A stretch of DNA of 64,000 bases from Streptomyces sp. MUM 2J (lineage in GTDB: Bacteria > Actinomycetota > Actinomycetes > Streptomycetales > Streptomycetaceae): assembly GCF_022414535.1 (NCBI RefSeq), contig NZ_JADWYM010000033.1:17607-81606 (forward strand), written 5' to 3'. The notes below the pieces were generated by a model that had not been told where the DNA came from, did not search any database, and worked only from the letters and a program-made list of their open reading frames with translations. Position numbers and translations under genes: made by a program. Positions within the stretch are counted from its first letter, which is position 1. The number at the start of each line of letters is the position of its first letter. This document shows positions 8,386-16,158 of this stretch, piece after piece.

Positions 8386-8574
8386 ATGCCAGCCCTCGCC
8401 CTCCTCTCCGCCGTCCTCGTCGTCACCTTCGAGCAGGCCGTCCAGTGGAAGTACGGCCCCATGGGCATCGTCGGACTGCTGCTCCTCACCATCGGCCTGA
8501 AGGCCAAGAGCCCCGCCGTCAGCTCCCTGGGAGCCGTCGTCCTCGCGCTGCTGGTCACCGGTCCCGCGCTCTGA
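8386..8574 (+). CDS. Small two-helix membrane protein, copy 1
   Basis: A 62-residue protein from ATG 8386 with AAGGGGGA about 9 nt upstream. It consists of a hydrophobic helix (about 2-16), a conserved loop with FEQAVQWKYGPMGI, and a second long hydrophobic region broken by LKAKSPA. It is clearly paralogous to the protein at 9662 (FEQ-VQW, MGIV, LTIG-KA are shared). Each lies beside a GntR gene. No known domain is recognised. Small hydrophobic proteins paired with repressors recall plasmid spread proteins or toxins, but nothing in the sequence proves either. It is a convincing gene because copy, ribosome site and upstream region are all conserved. Confidence 0.75.
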   Translation: MPALALLSAVLVVTFEQAVQWKYGPMGIVGLLLLTIGLKAKSPAVSSLGAVVLALLVTGPAL

Positions 8575-8584
8575 CCCGGGCCGG

Positions 8585-9499
8585 TCACGACAGCTGCAGG
8601 TCCGAGCTGATCGTCTCCCACAGCCCGTCGAACCACAGCCGCGCCTGCTCCACGAATCTCGCGTCCCGCACCACCGCGTCCCTCGTGAAGGCGAAGAGCA
8701 TCGACCGGGTGCCCTCAACGTCGTACAGCCGGAGCTCCTCCTGGTCGATCTCCGTCCGGCGCTGCCCCAGCGTGTAGTAGGCGAACAGCGCCTCGGTGCC
8801 GTTGAGCAGGTACAGCTTCACGGGCGGGGTGAACGGCAGCGCCCGGAAGGCGACCCGCACGTCGATGCCGTGCGTGGCGCGCAGCGCCAGCAGGTTGTGC
8901 CGCAGCACCTGCCCCTGGGCGTTGCGCTGCGCCAGCCAGCGCCGGTGCAGCCGCCCGTCGGTCCCCGGGTCCACCGCCGCCGGGAAGGCGAGTTCGATGT
9001 CCCGCGACGGCAGCAGGACCCGGACGTCGACCTTGGCCGGTTCCAGCTCCCCGGCGTGGATGCGGCGCAGCGGCTCGCCGATCGCGAGGGTGAGGGAGAC
9101 CGCCGTCAGGCACAGGGCGTCGATCTCGACGTGCGGGGCGGCGAAGGCCTCGGCGATGCGCGGGGCCAGAGCCACGGTCGTCGGCTGCGGCGGGACGGCG
9201 GGGCCGGCGGACATCCGGTCCGCGCCCGCTTCGGGGGCGACGGTGGCGGGGACCCCCTTGGAGACGCCGGTCAGCAGGTGCTCGGACCGCAGGATGCGCA
9301 GCGCCTGGCGTACGGCCCCGCGTTCCACGCCGAACTCCTCGGCCAGTCTGGCCTGCGTGGGCATGCGCTGCCCGGGCCGAAGCCGCCCCGAGACGATCCG
9401 GGCGCGCAGTTCGTCGGCGACCTCGCGAGGGGTCGGTTGTGACCGCCGCGGCCTCTGGGGCCGGTTCCGTCCACTGGCGGAGGCGTGTTCCGGGTCCAC
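8585..9499 (-). CDS. GntR-family regulator, paralogue 3
   Basis: A 304-residue protein. GTG 9499 lies 6 nt after TACCGT (9506-9511) and no ribosome site is seen, so leaderless translation is likely; the frame could also start at 9514. The winged helix (LPTQ-like segment MPTQARLAEEFGVERGAVRQ) and the C-terminal sensor with KLYLLNGTEALFAYYTLG are conserved with the other two paralogues, the sensor being nearly identical in places to paralogue 2. It reads away from the small membrane gene at 9662, and its stop lies 10 nt past the stop of the first small gene at 8574, tail to tail. Ligand unknown. Confidence 0.83.
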   Translation of the reverse strand: MDPEHASASGRNRPQRPRRSQPTPREVADELRARIVSGRLRPGQRMPTQARLAEEFGVERGAVRQALRILRSEHLLTGVSKGVPATVAPEAGADRMSAGPAVPPQPTTVALAPRIAEAFAAPHVEIDALCLTAVSLTLAIGEPLRRIHAGELEPAKVDVRVLLPSRDIELAFPAAVDPGTDGRLHRRWLAQRNAQGQVLRHNLLALRATHGIDVRVAFRALPFTPPVKLYLLNGTEALFAYYTLGQRRTEIDQEELRLYDVEGTRSMLFAFTRDAVVRDARFVEQARLWFDGLWETISSDLQLS

Positions 9500-9586
9500 A
9501 GCCAAACGGTACAACTTCCCGCCATCTTGGGGCAGTTCTATGAAAGGTGGTTATGAGCCGCTTCCAGGCGGAGATAACCACAGTGG

Positions 9587-9601
9587 AGTTGGTCGCCAAC
9601 T
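9587..9601. promoter_or_regulatory. Second AGTTGG-N3-CCAACT palindrome
   Basis: Same arms as the site at 8314-8328 with spacer TCG instead of CTA, located 60 nt before the ATG of the second small membrane gene. Arm conservation with a variable spacer is what a protein operator should show. Confidence 0.6.
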
Positions 9602-9661
9602 TCGACAACCTGGTCGAGACTCAGAAAGGTTGGCCACCGACTCTGCCGAAGGGGGACCACC

Positions 9662-9847
9662 ATGCCACTCGTCGCCATCGCCCTCGCCGCCCTGGCCGTC
9701 GGATTCGAGCAGCTCGTCCAGTGGAGGTTCGGCCTGATGGGCATCGTCGCCCTCGTGGCCCTGACGATCGGGGTCAAGGCGAGGAACGCCATGATCGGCG
9801 GCATCGGCGCGGTCGTCCTCGCGATGCTGCTCGCCCAGTCCGGCTGA
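9662..9847 (+). CDS. Small two-helix membrane protein, copy 2
   Basis: A 61-residue protein from ATG 9662 behind GAAGGGGGACC. It has a hydrophobic helix (2-15), the shared loop FEQLVQWRFGLMGI, and a second hydrophobic stretch ending in LLAQSG. It is paralogous to the 8386 protein, including upstream DNA. It is divergent from GntR paralogue 3 and followed at once by a hairpin, so it is probably monocistronic. Function unknown; a GntR-controlled membrane stress or membrane-depolarising peptide is one possibility, an inference only. Confidence 0.75.
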   Translation: MPLVAIALAALAVGFEQLVQWRFGLMGIVALVALTIGVKARNAMIGGIGAVVLAMLLAQSG

Positions 9848-9849
9848 CG

Positions 9850-9871
9850 GGCTCCCTTCCGGAGGGGAGCC
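9850..9871 (+). terminator. Hairpin after the second small membrane gene
   Basis: GGCTCCC (9850-9856) pairs with GGGAGCC (9865-9871) around an 8-nt loop, starting 3 nt after the stop codon. No T tract. Confidence 0.55.
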
Positions 9872-9985
9872 GGGAGCCCGGTCGGCCGGAACCGCCACGA
9901 CCACAACGACAACTCAACAGCCCGCTGCCCGGCCTGCTACGGACCGGCGGCGGACAGCGGACCCGTCACCGACGGAAGGAGCACC

Positions 9986-11251
9986 TCAGAACATGTCCGG
10001 GCACCACGGCCGCCTGGACGTACGCAGCAGGGCGTCGGCCATCCGGACGGCGCCCGCCCGTTCTTCCCGCACCCGGCCCAGGACCGCCAGCCGCTCGGCC
10101 GACTCGTCGCCGAGCCACAGCCGCGCCAGATCGCTCACGTCGAGCGTCAGGTCGGCGCCGCGGGAGGTGGGCGTGCAGGACACCCCGTCGGGCGCGGCGT
10201 CCAGCAGGTAGCGTCCGCCGGCGATCCCCGCGGCGTCCGCCACCTCCAGCACCAGCTCGCCCGCCGCCGCGTAGCGACGGGCCTCCAGCGCCCGTACGAC
10301 GTCCAGCAACCGCAGCCACAGCCAGTCGGCCTGCGTGGTGAGGTGCGCCGCCCGTGGGTCCGGCAGGAGCAGCGGCAGCACGTCGTCCGGGGAGCGCCAG
10401 CCGCTCTTGACCCGCACCACCCAGTCGACGGAGCACAGGTAGTGCCACAGGGCGCGCTCGGCGGCCGGGGTCACGGCCATCAGCCCGAGCACCGTCGCCG
10501 TGTTCAGCGGCTGCTTGGCGTCGCCCCAGCTGTCGTCGCACCGGTACGCCACCATGCCCTCGACCTCACCGCCGGCCGAGCGGTACACACCGTAGAAGGG
10601 CTCCTGCCACGGATCGGTGGAGAAGCGCACGGCGCCGGTGTTCACCTGCCACCACAGCTCGTCCCGGTTCACGGCGCCGGGCTGGCCCCGCCGCAGCCGC
10701 TCGTGCAGCTCCGGGCCGAGCTTGCGGACGTCCTCGGCGTCCACCAGGTCGACCCGGCCGCCCTCCTCGGGCAGCGCCGGCCCGCGCGGGCCGAAGCCGG
10801 CGCGCGGCACGTCGATGGTCCACTCGTTCATCGTGGTCGCCGGGCCGAAGCCGTACCGGCCGTAGATCGGGTACTCGGCCGCGATCAGCGACGCGACGAC
10901 GTCGCCGCGCTCCCTGGCCGCCGCCAGATCGCTGCCCATCATCCGGGTGAGCAGACCACGGCGGCGGTGGGTGGGGGTGACGGTGACGCTCGTGATCGCG
11001 TCGGCGGCCACCGGCGTACCGCCGACGGCCGTGACCTCCTGGGGGAACGAGCGGAACGTCGCCACGCACCGCCCGCCGTCGAACGCGCCGAGCAGCCGGC
11101 CCGGGGCGAAGTTCCGCCGGCGGGCCTCCAGGATCTCCGGGGGGAGGGCCGGCTCCCGCAGGAACCCGGTGTTCAGTGCGCGCTGCCAGTCGGCGAACTC
11201 GTCTTCGGTGATCGGACGGACGTCGATGTCGTGCGGGACGGGGTGGTTCAT
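9986..11251 (-). CDS. Eis-family GNAT N-acetyltransferase
   Basis: A 421-residue protein from ATG 11251 (MNHPVPHDIDVRPITEDEF). Residues 1-150 form a GNAT domain with the acetyl-CoA loop VTPTHRRRGLLTRMM and the motif YPIYGRYGFGPAT. The middle repeats a degenerate GNAT fold and the C-terminal 100 residues are sterol-carrier-like, the three-part layout of the Eis (enhanced intracellular survival) family. Length fits the family's roughly 400 residues. Eis enzymes acetylate amines, including aminoglycosides in mycobacteria; the Streptomyces substrate is unknown. It is isolated, with a 410-bp gene-free region upstream. Upstream codons in frame look noncoding and were excluded. Confidence 0.88.
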   Translation of the reverse strand: MNHPVPHDIDVRPITEDEFADWQRALNTGFLREPALPPEILEARRRNFAPGRLLGAFDGGRCVATFRSFPQEVTAVGGTPVAADAITSVTVTPTHRRRGLLTRMMGSDLAAARERGDVVASLIAAEYPIYGRYGFGPATTMNEWTIDVPRAGFGPRGPALPEEGGRVDLVDAEDVRKLGPELHERLRRGQPGAVNRDELWWQVNTGAVRFSTDPWQEPFYGVYRSAGGEVEGMVAYRCDDSWGDAKQPLNTATVLGLMAVTPAAERALWHYLCSVDWVVRVKSGWRSPDDVLPLLLPDPRAAHLTTQADWLWLRLLDVVRALEARRYAAAGELVLEVADAAGIAGGRYLLDAAPDGVSCTPTSRGADLTLDVSDLARLWLGDESAERLAVLGRVREERAGAVRMADALLRTSRRPWCPDMF

Positions 11252-11661
11252 GAGGGCACGGTAGGCATGCGGGGGCGGTGGCGTCGCGTGGATTTCGGGC
11301 GGGGCCCGCCGTCCCGGCGGTCGCCGCGCCCGCCGGGCTCCTCCACGGGCCTGTGGACGGACCGGCCGAGGAGGCTCCCGCGGCCGGGTACGAGGCGGGG
11401 CGGGCGGTCCGGTGGTGACGCGGCGCCGGCGGACGGTTGCGCCGTCGGGGCGGCCGGAACGGCGCACACGGCCGGCGGTGCCGCGGGCCCGGCGGTGGCG
11501 CTTCCCGACGGTCGGATCGCGCCCGCCCCGCCAGAACCCGCCGGGCCCCTGGAGCCCCGTACCCGGTGGCGTTCCGCCGGACGACGGGCGGGGATCCCGG
11601 GGCAGGTGCCGGTCCCGCCGCAGACGTATGCGGCGCCGGCCCCGGCGGGCCCACCGGGACG
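11252..11661. other. Gene-free GC-rich interval
   Basis: About 410 bp between the acetyltransferase start and the rsiG stop. It is very GC rich, and long frames here have atypical Arg/Pro/Gly composition and no ribosome sites. I see no convincing gene, RNA or repeat. Confidence 0.5.
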
Positions 11662-12447
11662 TCAGACCAGCAGGTCGTCGACCTGCGCCTCCCCCTCGCG
11701 GTAACGGCGGCCGATCTCCGCGGAGCAGTCGTCCGCGGTCCGCTGCATCCGCTGCCGGCGCCGGGAGACGTGCTGCTCGTACCGGACGAGGCGACCCATC
11801 GCCTCGTGCAGCTCCGGGTCGGTCCGGGCGGCCAGGTCGGACAGCTCGACGTCGGACAGCATCTCGGCCGCCAGCCGCCGGTACTCCTCGCCGTGCGGGG
11901 TGCCCAGCGTGACGTGCCGGGCGGAGGAGCGGTGCCGGGCCGGAGCGTCGGTGAGGACCTCCGGCAGCCACTCCACGACCGAGCCCACGGCGCCCACAGG
12001 CCTCCCGGATCCCGCGGCGCCGACGAAGCGTGCCGCGCCCGGAGCGCCCGCGGAATCCGCGCGCCCGGAGCGCGCGCGGGGCACCGTGGCCCCGGGGGCC
12101 GCCGGGCCGGCGGGCCCCGCGGCCGACGGGGCGACGGTCGCCGCGGACGCCTCCCCGACGGCCACCACCAGGGCCGGCCCGCGCCGCGCGAGTTCGGCGC
12201 GCAGGATGTCGATCCGCCCCTGGAGCAGGCGCCGTACGTAGCTGAGGTCGGCCTCGTCGCGCTGCGCGTCCCGGCGCACGGCGCGCAGCTCGGGCAGGCT
12301 CAGCGCGGCCAGGTCGCGCTCGGTCGGCCCCGCGGGCAGGGGCGGGCTGTCGGTGCGCTGTGCGGGCGGCCGGAGGTCGGCCGCCCGGTGCCCCGCACAG
12401 GCCAGCGGGACAGCCCCCGGAGGCTGCCCGGTACTCGATGTGCTCAT
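11662..12447 (-). CDS. rsiG: RsiG, c-di-GMP-binding anti-sigma factor of WhiG
   Basis: A 261-residue protein from ATG 12447. It carries the RsiG double signature E-x3-S-x2-R-x3-Q-x3-D twice: E65-S69-R72-Q76-D80 in a helix after SLPELRAVRRDAQ, and E224-S228-R231-Q235-D239 near the C-terminus. Between them is a low-complexity Ala/Gly/Pro linker (about 90-160). In Streptomyces RsiG binds a c-di-GMP dimer through these two helices and then holds the sporulation sigma factor WhiG inactive. The motif match is exact, so the call is strong. It is divergent from dtd. Confidence 0.92.
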   Translation of the reverse strand: MSTSSTGQPPGAVPLACAGHRAADLRPPAQRTDSPPLPAGPTERDLAALSLPELRAVRRDAQRDEADLSYVRRLLQGRIDILRAELARRGPALVVAVGEASAATVAPSAAGPAGPAAPGATVPRARSGRADSAGAPGAARFVGAAGSGRPVGAVGSVVEWLPEVLTDAPARHRSSARHVTLGTPHGEEYRRLAAEMLSDVELSDLAARTDPELHEAMGRLVRYEQHVSRRRQRMQRTADDCSAEIGRRYREGEAQVDDLLV

Positions 12448-12604
12448 GTGCCTCTACCGTTCCCTCGACCGGTGCTGGGCAGCATCGTGCCACCCCAAGT
12501 GGCCGCTATGTGACCGAGTGCCCCCGAACGGCCGCACATGGGCGGTTAGGAGGCGAAAAATGGCTCGTTACGGGCGCGGTCCGGTCGCCCGGCATGATGG
12601 TCGT

Positions 12605-13030
12605 ATGCGTGCAGTGGTGCAGAGAGTGGACGGCGCGAGCGTCGTCGTGGACGGCGAGACCGTCGGGGAGATCAAGGGCGAGGGGCTGTGCGTCCTCGTC
12701 GGGGTGACGCACGAGGACACCAGGGAGAAGGCGGCGCAGCTCGCCCGCAAGCTCTGGTCGATCCGCATACTGGCCGACGAGCGGTCGTGCAGCGACGTCG
12801 CGGCCCCGCTGCTGGTGATCAGCCAGTTCACGCTCTACGGCGACGCCCGCAAGGGCCGCCGCCCCACCTGGAACGCCGCCGCCCCCGGCGACGTCGCCGA
12901 GCCGCTGGTGGACGAGGTCGTCGCCCAACTGCGGGCCCTGGGCGCGACCGTGGAGACGGGCCGGTTCGGGGCGAAGATGCGGGTCTCGCTGGCGAACGAC
13001 GGCCCGTTCACGGTCCTGCTGGAGATCTGA
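12605..13030 (+). CDS. dtd: D-aminoacyl-tRNA deacylase
   Basis: A 141-residue protein, typical family length, from ATG 12605 (MRAVVQRVDGASVVVDGE). It removes D-amino acids from mischarged tRNA in the cytoplasm. The family motifs are present: SQFTLYGDARKGRRP, with the substrate-binding SQFTL, and the C-terminal NDGPFTVLLE containing the cross-subunit Gly-cisPro (GP) element. In-frame codons upstream of 12605 are atypical and lack a ribosome site. It is divergent from rsiG and convergent with the ygfZ-like gene, their stops 25 nt apart. Confidence 0.93.
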   Translation: MRAVVQRVDGASVVVDGETVGEIKGEGLCVLVGVTHEDTREKAAQLARKLWSIRILADERSCSDVAAPLLVISQFTLYGDARKGRRPTWNAAAPGDVAEPLVDEVVAQLRALGATVETGRFGAKMRVSLANDGPFTVLLEI

Positions 13031-13054
13031 GGCGAGATCCGGGGCCGGGTGCCC

Positions 13055-14020
13055 CTACGGCTCCACGACCACTTCCTGCGCGGCGGCGGTCGTGCCGGCG
13101 AGGAGCGGAGCATCCGGGGGAACGTTCCGCTTGACCAGCGCCAGGGCGACCGGCCCGAGTTCGTGGTGGCGCGCGGACGTCGTCACGAAGCCGACCTTGC
13201 GGCCGTCGGGGCCCTCGCCGGCCGGCCGGATCTCGGTTCCCGGCGCCGGCAGGTGGACCTCGCTGCCGTCGAGGTGCAGGAAGACCAGCCTGCGCGGCGG
13301 CCGGCCCAGGTTCTGCACCCGGGCGACCGTCTCCTGCCCGCGGTAGCACCCCTTCTGCAGGTGGACCGCCGTGCCGATCCAGCCCAGCTCGTGCGGGATG
13401 GTGCGGTGGTCGGTCTCGAAGCCGAGGCGCGGTCGGTGCTGCTCCACCCGCAGCGCCTCGGCTGCGAGGATGCCGGCGGGCGGACCGGCCTGCGCGGCGT
13501 AGGCCTCCAGCTCGGAGCGCGGCAGGAACAGGTCACGGCCGTAGGGCGTCTCGCGTACGGTGACGCCCTCGGGCACCTCGGCGATGGAACCGGCGGGCAG
13601 ATGGACGACCGCGTACTCGGCGGTGCGGTCGGCGACCTCGACCCGGTAGAAGAACTTCATCGACTCCAGGTAGGCGATCAGCGCGTCCTGGGTGCCGGGC
13701 TCGACGTGGGCCCACACCGTCCCGCCGTCGTCGACCAGGTACAGGGCGTGCTCGATGTGGCCGTTCGCGGACAGGATCAGCGCCTCCGTGGCCCGGCCCG
13801 CGGGCAGGTCGCTGACGTGCTGGGTGAGCAGCAGGTGCAGCCAGGCCAGCCGGTCCTCACCGGAGACCGTGACGACCCCGCGGTGCGAGAGGTCGACGAA
13901 ACCGGTGCCGTCGGCGAGGGCGCGCTGTTCGCGGAACAGGTCGCCGTAGTGGGCGGCGACGCCTTCGTCCGCGCCTTCGGCGGGGACGGCGCCGGGCAGG
14001 GACAGCAGAGGGCTCTTCAT
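13055..14020 (-). CDS. ygfZ: Folate-binding YgfZ-family protein
   Basis: A 321-residue protein from ATG 14020. It has a GcvT-like folate-binding fold and the YgfZ signature KGCYRGQETVARV with its conserved Cys. YgfZ proteins support iron-sulfur enzymes such as MiaB in a tetrahydrofolate-dependent way. An N-terminal GcvT-type segment (GFVDLSHRGVVTVSGEDR) is visible. It lies 10 nt after the stop of nur on the same strand, so the two are probably cotranscribed, linking metal regulation and Fe-S maintenance. The family call is strong; the exact physiological role in Streptomyces is less certain. Confidence 0.88.
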   Translation of the reverse strand: MKSPLLSLPGAVPAEGADEGVAAHYGDLFREQRALADGTGFVDLSHRGVVTVSGEDRLAWLHLLLTQHVSDLPAGRATEALILSANGHIEHALYLVDDGGTVWAHVEPGTQDALIAYLESMKFFYRVEVADRTAEYAVVHLPAGSIAEVPEGVTVRETPYGRDLFLPRSELEAYAAQAGPPAGILAAEALRVEQHRPRLGFETDHRTIPHELGWIGTAVHLQKGCYRGQETVARVQNLGRPPRRLVFLHLDGSEVHLPAPGTEIRPAGEGPDGRKVGFVTTSARHHELGPVALALVKRNVPPDAPLLAGTTAAAQEVVVEP

Positions 14021-14030
14021 GGGTCCAAGC

Positions 14031-14468
14031 CTACGACTCGGTACTTGAACCCTTCAGGGTGCAGTTCCGGCACCTGCCGAAGATCGCGAAGTGCTTCATG
14101 TCGGTGTCGAAGCCGAACTGCTCGCGCAGCTTGGCGGTGAACTCGGCGGCGACCGAGAGATCGGCCTCGATCACGTTGGTGCAGTCGCGGCAGACCAGGT
14201 GGATGTGGTGGTGCCGGTCGGCGAGGTGGTAGATCGGCGCCCCGTGCCCCAGGTGGGCGTGGCTGACCAGTCCCAGCTCCTCCAGCAGCTCCAGCGTCCG
14301 GTAGACGGTGGAGATGTTGACCCCCGACGCCGTCTTCCTCACCTCGCCGAGGATGTCGTCGGGGGTCGCGTGCTCCAGGGCGTCCACGGCTTCGAGCACG
14401 AGTTGCCGCTGCGGGGTCAGCCGGTAGCCGCGCTGCCGCAGGTCCGTCTTCCAGTCGGTGCTCACCAC
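14031..14468 (-). CDS. nur: Nur, nickel-responsive Fur-family repressor
   Basis: A 145-residue protein from GTG 14468. A Fur winged helix (TPQRQLVLEAVDALEHATPDDI, shown here in parts 18-39) is followed by the dimerisation domain. All ligands known for S. coelicolor Nur are present: the shared metal site H33, H86, H88, H90 and the nickel-specific site H70, H72, H126. C93/C96 and C133/C136 are also kept. Nur with nickel represses iron superoxide dismutase and nickel uptake genes. TAGACT (14476-14481) lies 7 nt before the GTG, so the mRNA may be leaderless. Confidence 0.95.
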   Translation of the reverse strand: MVSTDWKTDLRQRGYRLTPQRQLVLEAVDALEHATPDDILGEVRKTASGVNISTVYRTLELLEELGLVSHAHLGHGAPIYHLADRHHHIHLVCRDCTNVIEADLSVAAEFTAKLREQFGFDTDMKHFAIFGRCRNCTLKGSSTES

Positions 14469-14518
14469 ACCGCCAAGTCTAGGACCAGTCGCTCCGCGGC
14501 CACCTGGAAGGAAGCGGC

Positions 14519-15091
14519 CTACTGGAAGAAGGTGATCCCGTCCGGGAGGTCGTCCGGGAGGGCCTTCGCCCAGCGCTCGACCTCTTCGGGGGAGACGACC
14601 TTCTTCAGGTGCGCCGACATGTAGGGGCGCAGCTCGACCTCGGGGGTCTGCTTCTCACCGACCCACATCAGGTCGCTCTTGACATAGCCGTACAGCCGCT
14701 TGCCGCCGCTGTAGGGGCTGGAGGCGACGGTGCGGGCGACGGCGTCGGTGGCCAGGTCGATCTGCGGCTTCTTGTGGGCGAGTTCGCCGTACCAGATCTC
14801 GACCGTGCCGTCGTCGCGGGTCATGGTGACCTCGACCCTGCGGTCGGCGTCGATCCGCCAGTAGCCGGACTCGGACTCCAGGGGGCGCACCTTGTTGCCG
14901 TTCTCGTCGAGCACCCACGTGTGCGAGTGGTACTCGAGGAAGTCCCTGCCGTCGTGCGTGAAGGTGACCTCCTGCCCGAAGTTGCACTTCTCGGAGCCGG
15001 GGAAGTCGTGCACACCCGCGCCTGCCCAGGTACCGAGCAGGAAGGCGAGGGGGACGAGGTCCTTGTGGAGGTCGGACGGGATCTCGATCAT
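14519..15091 (-). CDS. Nitrobindin-like heme-binding beta-barrel protein
   Basis: A 190-residue protein from ATG 15091. It has the fatty-acid-binding-like barrel of the nitrobindin/THAP4 C-terminal family: LLGTWAGAGVHDFPG (the GxWxGxG motif), then HSHTWVLDENGN and EVTMTRDDGTVEIWYGEL, and a late His in SAHLKKV that could be the proximal heme ligand. Such proteins bind ferric heme and nitric oxide or peroxynitrite. It follows the 32-residue membrane peptide gene by about 23 nt and lies upstream of nur, a metal/redox neighbourhood. Heme binding is inferred from family. Confidence 0.85.
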   Translation of the reverse strand: MIEIPSDLHKDLVPLAFLLGTWAGAGVHDFPGSEKCNFGQEVTFTHDGRDFLEYHSHTWVLDENGNKVRPLESESGYWRIDADRRVEVTMTRDDGTVEIWYGELAHKKPQIDLATDAVARTVASSPYSGGKRLYGYVKSDLMWVGEKQTPEVELRPYMSAHLKKVVSPEEVERWAKALPDDLPDGITFFQ

Positions 15092-15114
15092 CAGCGGAGG
15101 TTCCTAGAGAGGGG

Positions 15115-15213
15115 TCAGCGCTGGCCCTGGTACAGCTTCTTCACGGTCAGCCCGGCGAAGGCGAGGACACCGACGCAGACAAGGGCCAGCAGGGTTTCGA
15201 AGAAGATCTCCAC
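15115..15213 (-). CDS. 32-residue membrane microprotein
   Basis: GTG 15213 with AGGAG 8 nt upstream opens a 33-codon frame ending at 15115. The peptide starts VEIFFETLLALVCVGVL, a single hydrophobic helix of about 20 residues, and ends in the basic tail VKKLYQGQR. It is too short for routine gene callers, but the ribosome site, codon use and the match to a peptide I recall from other Streptomyces support it. It is immediately upstream of the nitrobindin-like gene and likely cotranscribed with it. Function unknown. Confidence 0.7.
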   Translation of the reverse strand: MEIFFETLLALVCVGVLAFAGLTVKKLYQGQR

Positions 15214-15255
15214 AGGGTGCTCCTAGCGGTGGGCGGTGGTGCGGTGCGTACACAA

Positions 15256-15290
15256 GGCCGGGCCCCAGCTTACGCGTCCGGGGCCCGGCC
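15256..15290. other. Perfect 11-bp stem hairpin in a divergent intergenic region
   Basis: GGCCGGGCCCC (15256-15266) pairs with GGGGCCCGGCC (15280-15290) around a 13-nt loop. It lies between the starts of two divergent genes (15213 minus, 15478 plus), where a terminator is unexpected. It may be part of the leader of the microprotein mRNA. Confidence 0.5.
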
Positions 15291-15477
15291 CTCCCGGCGA
15301 GGTGCGCCCTCGGGTTCGCCCCGGGGGTGCACCTCCGCCGTCGGCCCGGCAGCCGGCTCTGCAGGACGACCGTCTGCCGGAACGGCATCGGCCACGGTGC
15401 AGGTGGCTCCGGGGGCGCTGCACGGGAGGCTCACGGGTGACACAAGCGGGTGTGAAGCAGTTGACTACGATTCGGCC

Positions 15478-15840
15478 ATGGCGAAGAGGCTCGTGATCAA
15501 GGTGACCGCGGGGGCCGATGCCCCCGAACGCTGTTCGCAGGCGTTCACGGTGGCGGCCGTGGCCGTGGCCAGCGGGGTGGACGTGTCGCTGTGGCTGACG
15601 GGGGAGTCGGCGTGGTTCGCCCTGCCCGGTCGCGCGGCGGAGTTCGAGTTGCCGCACGCCGCGCCGCTGCCCGATCTCCTCGGCTCCCTGCTCGCCGGCG
15701 GCCGTGTCACCCTGTGCACCCAGTGCGCGGCCCGCAGGGAGATCACGGAGAAGGACGTCATCGAGGGCGTGCGGATCGCCGGGGCGCAGGTCTTCGTGCA
15801 GGAGGCGGTCGCGGACGACACGCAGGCACTCGTCTACTGA
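15478..15840 (+). CDS. DsrE-family protein
   Basis: A 120-residue protein from ATG 15478 (MAKRLVIKVTAGADAPERC). It has the DsrE/DsrF-like fold: an alternating beta/alpha pattern, the segment VAVASGVDVSLWLTGESAW, and a Cys pair in VTLCTQCAARREI where sulfur-relay members keep their active Cys. Such proteins pass sulfur or act in small-molecule sensing. A TACGAT box (15466-15471) sits 6 nt before the ATG without a ribosome site, so it may be leaderless. It is convergent with the DUF3099 gene. Sulfur transfer is plausible but unproved. Confidence 0.8.
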   Translation: MAKRLVIKVTAGADAPERCSQAFTVAAVAVASGVDVSLWLTGESAWFALPGRAAEFELPHAAPLPDLLGSLLAGGRVTLCTQCAARREITEKDVIEGVRIAGAQVFVQEAVADDTQALVY

Positions 15841-15857
15841 GCGGGCCGGGCGGCGCC

Positions 15858-16118
15858 CTACCGGGGCTTCTTCTTGCCGTCCAGCTCGTCCCACCACTCG
15901 TCGGACTGCGGGTCCCCGGAGGGTTCGTCCCACCAGCGGTCCTCCGGGCCCCGCCGGTTGGCGACGATCGCGGCGAGCGGCGGGATCACCATGGCCACGA
16001 GGCACATGACGACCGCAGCGGCCACCGACCAGATACGCACGACGGCCCACGCCAGGACGAACAGCGCGATGCAGATGCCCATCATGGCGAAATACACGTG
16101 CCGGCGCCGGGCGTACAT
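15858..16118 (-). CDS. DUF3099 small membrane protein
   Basis: An 86-residue protein. ATG 16118 gives MYARRRHVYFAMMGIC, with two hydrophobic helices (about 8-28 and 32-54) and an acidic, Trp-rich cytoplasmic-type tail (EDRWWDEPSG, DEWWDELDG). This is the DUF3099 pattern of actinobacterial membrane proteins. Function unknown. It is convergent with the DsrE-like gene and downstream of the DUF1416 gene on the same strand, separated by a terminator hairpin at 16159-16191. Confidence 0.8.
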   Translation of the reverse strand: MYARRRHVYFAMMGICIALFVLAWAVVRIWSVAAAVVMCLVAMVIPPLAAIVANRRGPEDRWWDEPSGDPQSDEWWDELDGKKKPR

Positions 16119-16158
16119 GGCTCCAGGGTACGGCGGACCGGCCGGACGCGCCGGAGGA

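Noticed and set aside
11252..12493. An N-terminal extension of the Eis-like acetyltransferase frame into the rsiG region
   Set aside because: The family start MNHPVPHDIDVRPI lies at 11251. The upstream part is antisense-like and covers rsiG.
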